Source: Flavobacteria bacterium RIFCSPLOWO2_12_FULL_35_11
GTDB taxonomy: Bacteria; Bacteroidota; Bacteroidia; Flavobacteriales; Flavobacteriaceae
Assembly (NCBI GenBank): GCA_001800975.1
Contig: MGWK01000055.1
Coordinates: 82,137 to 146,136 of the forward strand
Reading direction: 5' to 3'
DNA: 64,000 bases
Below, in pieces: positions 57,697-64,000 of the stretch (position 1 is the first letter of the stretch; each line of letters begins with the position of its first letter). A model generated the notes under the pieces. It was not told the DNA's origin. It did no database searches and saw only the letters and a program-made list of their open reading frames with translations. A program made the position numbers and the translations under genes.

Positions 57697-58222
57697 ATAT
57701 ATAATTAAATACAGCAGCTTTTTCTCTTATCTGATTTGGTTTTTGCCTAGGCAGTGTAAAGAGAAGAGTGTTGAGTTGGTCTTCACAGGAAACGGTGCTA
57801 CATTTAAAAGTGATAATCACTCTGGTACCGCCAAAAAAATAAACAAGCATATTACTATGATAGTGCGGTATAGTTTTGTTTTTTTACTTTTGCTGTTTCT
57901 TTTTCCTGAAAAACAAAAAGAGAACTGGCTTTTTGAGTTTTCATTGCTTATAGGGATTTTTATTCCTTTTTTCTTTTTAAAAATTCCGTTCTTAAAAATT
58001 AACCAACTAACTGTCTCTTTTGTTGCTATCGGAATAATTGCTGCTATTTGCCTTGTTGCATATTTTGTGAATGATCTGTACTTTGCCGTAAAGGCTTTGG
58101 CATTTTCTGCCCAAAACAGTATCTTTTTCTGGCTGCTTTTTAAATCAATAATTGATTTTGTTGACAACTCTACTAAGCCGCTTTACTGTATCTGTGAAAA
58201 GAGGATATTGTTTTATGTATAA
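57689..58222 (+). CDS. Multi-TM membrane protein
   Basis: Hydrophobic segments; overlaps EAL gene. Confidence 0.45.
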   Translation: MDKYIIKYSSFFSYLIWFLPRQCKEKSVELVFTGNGATFKSDNHSGTAKKINKHITMIVRYSFVFLLLLFLFPEKQKENWLFEFSLLIGIFIPFFFLKIPFLKINQLTVSFVAIGIIAAICLVAYFVNDLYFAVKALAFSAQNSIFFWLLFKSIIDFVDNSTKPLYCICEKRILFYV

Positions 58223-58751
58223 GATAATGCCTGTTTTTTTTCTTCTATTTTTTAGTGCTTTTGCAAAAGAAGGGTGCAAAATAGAGGATAGGGTGATATG
58301 GAGCGTTTTGAAAAATGAGTCTCACCCGTCAAAAAAAATAGGATACAGCTATTTAATATCTTTTAATAATTCAAGAGAGGCAAGACATGTTAAAAAATAT
58401 CTGCCTGAGATATTTTTAGATAACAGAACCATTGATTGCCAAAACAGAGAGAAATGTGTTGCTCTTGCCAATAAGCTTTTTAGTATAGGGATTAAAAATT
58501 TAGACCTAGGGAGTTTCCAAATAAACTCTTATTGGCATAAATATGATACAAAAAGCTATTTTGATAACACCCAAAGCTACAAAATAGCATGTGGATATAT
58601 TGAAGATATGGTTGCAAAGCATGGCTACAATTGGTACGCGATAGCGAGCTACCACTCTAAAACTACGGAATATAATTTAAAATATCAAAAAAATTTAATA
58701 AAAAATTATTTTGCTAATAATGAATGGGGTTCAATTGATTTTCAACAATAA
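58215..58751 (+). CDS. Lytic transglycosylase-like (VirB1-type) protein
   Basis: Signal peptide; IWSVLKNES...NLDLGSFQINSYWHKY. Confidence 0.65.
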   Translation: MYKIMPVFFLLFFSAFAKEGCKIEDRVIWSVLKNESHPSKKIGYSYLISFNNSREARHVKKYLPEIFLDNRTIDCQNREKCVALANKLFSIGIKNLDLGSFQINSYWHKYDTKSYFDNTQSYKIACGYIEDMVAKHGYNWYAIASYHSKTTEYNLKYQKNLIKNYFANNEWGSIDFQQ

Positions 58752-58989
58752 AAAAGAGATTAACGATTTAGAACTGTTAGATATGCAACAGGAGAGTAAA
58801 AAGCCTTTTATTGATTTTTTACTCTCAACAAAATGGTATATTTTTATCTTAAAAATATTTGTGGCATATCTTCTAGCCCTCTTATTTATTCACTTTGAGC
58901 TTTTTAATGAATCAGCGATTTATTTCGCATATTTCGCGGTTGAAGTGATTTGGTATAACTATCTAAACGATGAGCTGGCTAAACCATAA
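58723..58989 (+). CDS. Small membrane protein
   Basis: Two TM segments. Confidence 0.4.
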   Translation, partial: NGVQLIFNNKKEINDLELLDMQQESKKPFIDFLLSTKWYIFILKIFVAYLLALLFIHFELFNESAIYFAYFAVEVIWYNYLNDELAKP

Positions 58990-59059
58990 TCATTTAAGCT
59001 ATATTTTATTATATATTTATTAGAATACTAAATCATAAATCAAAAAAGGCAATATAAAT

Positions 59060-59938
59060 ATGACACCGATTCTAAAAATACTTTCATGCACATTGGCGTT
59101 TGGCGTTTTTTCTCTTTTGCAAGCCGAACAAAGCAAAGCTATGACGCAGGCTCAGAGTGACTCACTCGGAGAAAAAGTAGTAAAATTTATTAAAAAAACA
59201 TCTGACGGCAATGTGAAAGAGATGTTAGTTAAAAAAATAGTTCCCCTCGATGACGGATGGTATGGAGTGGTTGTTGATTTGAAAATAAAAAATCAAGAAG
59301 GAGAGGTTGAGCAAGTAAAGGATTTATTTTTAACAAATGGAAAATTTGTAACAAATAATTTACTTGAACTTGAGGGTACTAAAAATTATCGTGCTACAAC
59401 TATCGCTGCTGAGAGTAATACGGCGTCTGAGACACACGATGCCTCTTTTTATAACAAAAACAATTTAATTTTCGGAACTCAAAGCGGCGTGAATAAAATT
59501 GTAATTTTTTCAGACCCACTTTGTGAATTCTGTTTAAAGCTGCTTCCAAAAATATATGACAACATTAAAAACAAAAAAGATGTTGCCGTTTATTATTATC
59601 CACTTCCACTAGAGAGCCTTCACCCAACATCTAAAGATATTATCAAAGCTATGGAAATTGTAAAATTTGTTAAAAAAGATTCAACTTTAGAGTGGAGGCT
59701 TTATCAAGCTCTCTCAACAAAAAAAGAGTTTTTACAAATGGCTAAAGATGGCAATATTGTCGGCTTAATGAAAAAGGTGTTTAATGTTGATATAGAAAAA
59801 GAGTCTATCACTAAGATTAAAAGTAGTGTGGAATATGATATCGGCAAGGCGAATGAGCTGAATATAAACGGGACGCCTGTTGTTTATATAAACGGAAAGT
59901 TGGACTTAGAAAAAGAAGCGATTTTTAAATTAAAGTAA
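59060..59938 (+). CDS. DsbC/thioredoxin-fold periplasmic protein of the transfer region
   Basis: KIVIFSDPLCEFCLKLLPKIYDNI (CxxC) and INGTPVVYING. Confidence 0.75.
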   Translation: MTPILKILSCTLAFGVFSLLQAEQSKAMTQAQSDSLGEKVVKFIKKTSDGNVKEMLVKKIVPLDDGWYGVVVDLKIKNQEGEVEQVKDLFLTNGKFVTNNLLELEGTKNYRATTIAAESNTASETHDASFYNKNNLIFGTQSGVNKIVIFSDPLCEFCLKLLPKIYDNIKNKKDVAVYYYPLPLESLHPTSKDIIKAMEIVKFVKKDSTLEWRLYQALSTKKEFLQMAKDGNIVGLMKKVFNVDIEKESITKIKSSVEYDIGKANELNINGTPVVYINGKLDLEKEAIFKLK

Positions 59939-59949
59939 GAGGAATAGGG

Positions 59950-60681
59950 ATGAAGTTTATAGTGTTTATTTTTATATTATTACAGTTCGCTTTTGCAGCC
60001 GATGGTGAAAAGGACAATGTTTTAATTGAAAATCATGATATGTTAGAGATATCAAAAAACTTTTTGAATACATATAGCGTTCACGGCATGTATGATAATA
60101 GTACGCGGACGCTTAATCGTTTAAATAATATAAACTTTGCTATGAAGCCTATGGTCTCTCCAATCAAACCGTTTGACGAATTAAAAATTCATTACGCATA
60201 CCCGCTAAAAATATTTTTACCTGCCGGTGCAACGGTCACAAGTGCGATTTTAAGCAACAGCACATCAGAGCCTACAATCTCCCAAAATGTCGTAAAAATA
60301 GAATGTGAAGAGGATTTTGTGAGTGGCTTGCTCGACATCGTTTATATTACAGATTTTAACACTAAAGAGGCGAGATATTTTTCAGTTAAGCTTGATAAAT
60401 ATCTTCCACTTGCCCAGTCGGAAGTGGAAGACGGCAGGTTATACACCCAGGTCCAGTATTTTCAGCCTAAAAAAATGAGCAATAATGAAATTCTGTCGGC
60501 TTTAAGGCCACAGGAGTATGAGCTTGAATATACACAAATAAAATATATGGGCGTGACCTATAATATTCATCTTGTCAATATAGTAGAGGATAAAAAGATT
60601 ATAAAACAATATAAAGAGCCACGATATATCAATAGTGGACTTGTATATAATAATAAAACATATAACTTTTATGTAGAGTAA
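59950..60681 (+). CDS. VirB9/TraK-like exported protein
   Basis: Signal peptide, beta-rich, operon context. Confidence 0.4.
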   Translation: MKFIVFIFILLQFAFAADGEKDNVLIENHDMLEISKNFLNTYSVHGMYDNSTRTLNRLNNINFAMKPMVSPIKPFDELKIHYAYPLKIFLPAGATVTSAILSNSTSEPTISQNVVKIECEEDFVSGLLDIVYITDFNTKEARYFSVKLDKYLPLAQSEVEDGRLYTQVQYFQPKKMSNNEILSALRPQEYELEYTQIKYMGVTYNIHLVNIVEDKKIIKQYKEPRYINSGLVYNNKTYNFYVE

Positions 60682-60741
60682 TCTATATATTAAGTTTAGT
60701 TTTATTATAAATTTATTATAATTAACTTTTAAAGGGTAGAG

Positions 60742-60966
60742 ATGAGAAAGATATTATTTTTTGTGCTGGCAGTTGTTTTTATTGGGTGCTCAGAGCATCC
60801 CCCAAAGCCTCCAATTCAACATTCAGTTGAAAAGGTGGCTGAGCCGATAGCAGCGAATGAAATATTTGACTCTTTTAATAAGAAGCTTAAATTTCACAAA
60901 GAGCAAAAAGCTGAAAAAGAGATATACGAGTATGGATATAAATTTTTTAATGACAGGAGCAAGTAA
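60742..60966 (+). CDS. Small lipoprotein (VirB7-like position)
   Basis: Lipobox FIGCSE. Confidence 0.55.
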   Translation: MRKILFFVLAVVFIGCSEHPPKPPIQHSVEKVAEPIAANEIFDSFNKKLKFHKEQKAEKEIYEYGYKFFNDRSK

Positions 60967-62694
60967 ATGAATGGAATAAATGAATTAAACAATATTGGCA
61001 TGGATGAGAGCTTGAGCTTTGGCGATTTAAACAGCACTGATTTACCGGAAGAGACTTACCACGACGAAGAGGAAGAAAAAGTCGTTGAGGAGAGCAGAGA
61101 AGTCGTTAGTCAAGAGTCGTCTACGCTTGCTCAGAATGAAAGAAAATCGAGGATTACCCCGTTTGTTGTAGAGATTCCTAACTTTTTTGATTTGCCGGCG
61201 GTAAAATCATTAGGTGAATTTCTGGATAAAACTGAAAAAATTGAAGCAGATAGAGAGGGGACTGTTCATCTTGATATGGATAACGAAGACCCAATTTATG
61301 TTGCAAAGAAAATAAAAGATGTTTATAACTCCGCTAATCTAAAGGCGGCTTTGTGCGAATATATAGAAGAGAGTGATTTTAGAGATGTCACTATAGAAGA
61401 TTTGCTTACCTCCCCACTTTTCAAAGGGATTGAGGGAGGTTCTTACGATGAAATAAAAGAGACTGTTAAAAAGCTTATGTTTAACACAAATTTGAAAAAT
61501 AAAAAAGATTTCCTCAGGAAATTATATAAATTGAGAGACCTTGAAGATTTAATAGATGACTCTTTGCAGTTTTCAAGTTTTAACGATAAGCTTGTTGATT
61601 TTAAAAAGAATTTAAAAACACTTATCGGCGAATATGAAGAGAGCGTAAGAGAATCTGTCACTAAAACACTGGCTGCGACGGTGCAAAAAGAGTACCCTCA
61701 AAAGCAGGCTGTAGATGTTATGGCGCAGGCGCGTTTCGCGGAGAGTGAGGCTCTGCTGAAAGAAGAGCTTAAAAATGCACAAGCAGAAACCGAAGGGTAT
61801 AAAAAAGCTTTTGAAGAAAAAAGTATGATGTCTAAAAAGGCAATAGATTCTATTTCAGAAAGCAATAGACTTTTAGAACAAAAAAGAGAAGCTTTTATGG
61901 CGGAACTCAAGCTGTTTGATTTTATTGATGATGAAGATGATGATGAGGATATTATCATTGCAAAAATAACTGAAGAGCTAAATAGAAAAGAGGGCGGGGT
62001 TGATTCCTCCGTTCAAGATGATCTCGATTTTGAAATTGAGAAAGTCAAATTGCTTGAGGATGAGATTTTAGAACTCAAAGAGGATGGTGCCCGCTTAAAA
62101 GATGAGAATAGCTCGCTTTCAGAAAAGGTTGAATCTTTAAATAGGACTATCGAAGAGATTCATGCGGCTAACGCCGTGAGTCCTTCTCAGCCGTCACAAG
62201 AAGGTGAGGATGAGGAAGATAGCGAGGCAGAAGAGACGGAAAATAAAGAAAGCTCTAGTAAAGCGAAAAAAGCCGGCATTATTATAGGCGGAATTTTATT
62301 TGCATTATTGGCTGTGTTTTTAATAGGTGACATGTTTATGGGTGAAAAACCTCCCGCTCCCGTTGCTTATGCTCCCGGCGAAGTGGCAGTGGAACCTGCC
62401 AATAGCGCTGTGACACCAGTGGTTGCACAACAAGAGGGAGCAGTTGTCACTCCAAAAGCACCTGATGGTGTATATGAGAATGTTTTTGATTTCACGACAC
62501 CGATAAGTGAAGATGAGTTTAAAAAACAGGCTTTTGATATATATATGGAAGATTTTAGCAAAATCCGTATGAACAAAAAAGATTTTGTCAGCGGTGAAGT
62601 TATTAATGGTTATAAATTTATTAAAGCTACAAGTGCCGGGAAAATATTATTCATAAAGAGTGATAACGAACCTATGTGGGTTGAGATGAAATAA
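60967..62694 (+). CDS. Coiled-coil single-TM T4SS-associated protein
   Basis: Long cytoplasmic coiled coil, TM IIIGGILFALLAVFLIGDMF, proline-rich linker. Confidence 0.5.
   Translation: MNGINELNNIGMDESLSFGDLNSTDLPEETYHDEEEEKVVEESREVVSQESSTLAQNERKSRITPFVVEIPNFFDLPAVKSLGEFLDKTEKIEADREGTVHLDMDNEDPIYVAKKIKDVYNSANLKAALCEYIEESDFRDVTIEDLLTSPLFKGIEGGSYDEIKETVKKLMFNTNLKNKKDFLRKLYKLRDLEDLIDDSLQFSSFNDKLVDFKKNLKTLIGEYEESVRESVTKTLAATVQKEYPQKQAVDVMAQARFAESEALLKEELKNAQAETEGYKKAFEEKSMMSKKAIDSISESNRLLEQKREAFMAELKLFDFIDDEDDDEDIIIAKITEELNRKEGGVDSSVQDDLDFEIEKVKLLEDEILELKEDGARLKDENSSLSEKVESLNRTIEEIHAANAVSPSQPSQEGEDEEDSEAEETENKESSSKAKKAGIIIGGILFALLAVFLIGDMFMGEKPPAPVAYAPGEVAVEPANSAVTPVVAQQEGAVVTPKAPDGVYENVFDFTTPISEDEFKKQAFDIYMEDFSKIRMNKKDFVSGEVINGYKFIKATSAGKILFIKSDNEPMWVEMK
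61509..61521. repeat. TTTCCTCAGGAAA palindrome copy 9
   Basis: Direct match. Confidence 0.9.
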
Positions 62695-63677
62695 TGAAAA
62701 CGCTTAAAATAATCCTGCTTTTTTTTATGTCCCTAACGCCTCTTTTTGCCGACAAGGGCACAATACCAGAGAGGGATTATAGCGTTTATGTCGGTTTGGG
62801 CGATAAGTCCGTTGTAAGTGGCGATGATGAAAAAGAGAAAATAGACAAGCTCCCGCCGGTTCCTCAAGTAAAAGAGGCTGCTCCGGTAGAGGTGGGAGAG
62901 AGTATTGATTTGACAAATGCAATAATTCTGAAACAGATTCAAAAATCTAAAAAGAGCGCCATCCAAACTCAAAAAAAAGGTGATTTTATTGCGTTACCCA
63001 CGAAATTTGAAAAAGAGATGAACCAACATTTTGCAGCTCTGGCGGAAAAGGCGGCGGTGGCAGTAGTGGCTCCCGCCGGCGGTATTGAAGAGTTGATGTT
63101 ATTACAGTGCAAAACTTTTAAAGATTACAAGATTAACGATAATACAAACATAAAAATGATTTGCCATAAAATAAATGATAAAACAGTTTCTTATAAACTT
63201 GGTGCAAATTTGGCTGTTGTAGAACGAAAGTTGGTATCTATCCCCTATATGATAGAAAATGACAAAGGGAAAGTTTTTACAATAGTTGAGGCAAAAAGCA
63301 AGCTGTTTAATGCCATAACGGGAAGCTCTAACTTAGCAACTTTTGTGGATAAAAGAGCGATTGAACAGGTCAATAAAGCTATGGCAGGGACTTTTGCAAC
63401 GAGTGGTCCTGAGTTGACAAAAGATTATATAGAGCAAAAAAATAAAGCAGATACAGAAGTTGTTCAAAACAATAATGGATTGACAACTACAACAACACAG
63501 CAGACAGTTAACCCAAAGCCCGAAGCATCGGATTATGGAATTTCTTTGTTGGTTGATGTTCTTGGTAATGGAATTAAAGCTGGTGTCGATCAGCTCTATC
63601 TTGACTTAGGGTATATTTTTTATATCCCAAAGGATAGTGTTATAGACGCGGAAATTGTGGTAAAGGTGGAAAAGTAG
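62694..63677 (+). CDS. Exported T4SS-associated protein
   Basis: Signal peptide; operon position; FLSLTPLFA. Confidence 0.45.
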   Translation: MKTLKIILLFFMSLTPLFADKGTIPERDYSVYVGLGDKSVVSGDDEKEKIDKLPPVPQVKEAAPVEVGESIDLTNAIILKQIQKSKKSAIQTQKKGDFIALPTKFEKEMNQHFAALAEKAAVAVVAPAGGIEELMLLQCKTFKDYKINDNTNIKMICHKINDKTVSYKLGANLAVVERKLVSIPYMIENDKGKVFTIVEAKSKLFNAITGSSNLATFVDKRAIEQVNKAMAGTFATSGPELTKDYIEQKNKADTEVVQNNNGLTTTTTQQTVNPKPEASDYGISLLVDVLGNGIKAGVDQLYLDLGYIFYIPKDSVIDAEIVVKVEK

Positions 63678-63679
63678 AT

Positions 63680-64000
63680 ATGAGTAGCTTCAAAAAAATT
63701 ATTACATTTTTGTTAGTAGGTTTAATTGGGTTTACACTGGTTGGATGCAGCGGAAAAAGCCGTGTTTCCCCGGACGGTGGCGACTATGAGCTCTCGGCTG
63801 AGGAGAAGTTGTTTGCTTCAAAAAAAGAGGTAAATGAGCAGGTAGCGAAGGCTTATGAGCGAGGAAGAGGTGATGGTTACAATGCTGCAAAGGTAGAATT
63901 TGAGAAAATTCTTCCTTATATTGAAGCCATTAGAGCTTCGGCAGAGTTAAAAGATAGCGGTGGGCTTTGTATGCCGCCGCTGTTTCTTGATAAAAGTAGC
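63680..64000 (+). CDS. Lipoprotein, truncated by window edge
   Basis: Lipobox TLVGCSGKS; open to window end. Confidence 0.6.
   Translation, partial: MSSFKKIITFLLVGLIGFTLVGCSGKSRVSPDGGDYELSAEEKLFASKKEVNEQVAKAYERGRGDGYNAAKVEFEKILPYIEAIRASAELKDSGGLCMPPLFLDKSS

Noticed and set aside
62725-62972. Antisense ORFs over annotated genes (also for example 709..969, 17099..17425, 35726..35980, 45161..45419, 61443..61958)
   Set aside because: They overlap longer well-supported genes on the opposite strand and lack RBS or domain features.
1-64000. tRNA or rRNA genes
   Set aside because: No recognisable cloverleaf or rRNA segments were noticed by eye; tRNAscan and barrnap would be decisive.

Overview
This 64-kb AT-rich window looks like a conjugative or mobilizable plasmid or ICE backbone from a Campylobacterota-like host. 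No BLAST or HMM search was run, so all names rest on reading motifs in the translations. Backbone genes: partial ssb at the left edge, VirB4-type ATPase, VirB8-like protein, T4SS periplasmic and outer-membrane-type genes at the right edge, HxH relaxase, MobC-like protein, UvrD-like helicase, ParA/ParB plus an AAA+ ATPase, and a RepL-like initiator. Accessory modules: (i) a + strand block (3.6-12.9 kb) of large proteins, including a polyvalent HELQH/ART protein, that share a C-terminal tail; the tail recurs on an AbiEii-type toxin; (ii) a Dam gene with an in-frame G9 tract; (iii) an EcoRI-type MTase / DUF262-HNH / Sir2 operon; (iv) 38-bp tandem repeats next to a possible structured RNA; (v) an integrase island with an LHH toxin / SUKH-like immunity pair; (vi) an orphan DndC-like protein with a divergent C5-MTase; (vii) an orphan CRISPR array in which three repeats are split at the same nucleotide by hairpin-rich insertions; (viii) nine dispersed copies of TTTCCTSAGGAAA that resemble KorB/ParB operators. 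The strongest candidates for something undescribed are the repeat-interrupting elements, the shared C-terminal tail family and the dispersed operator.
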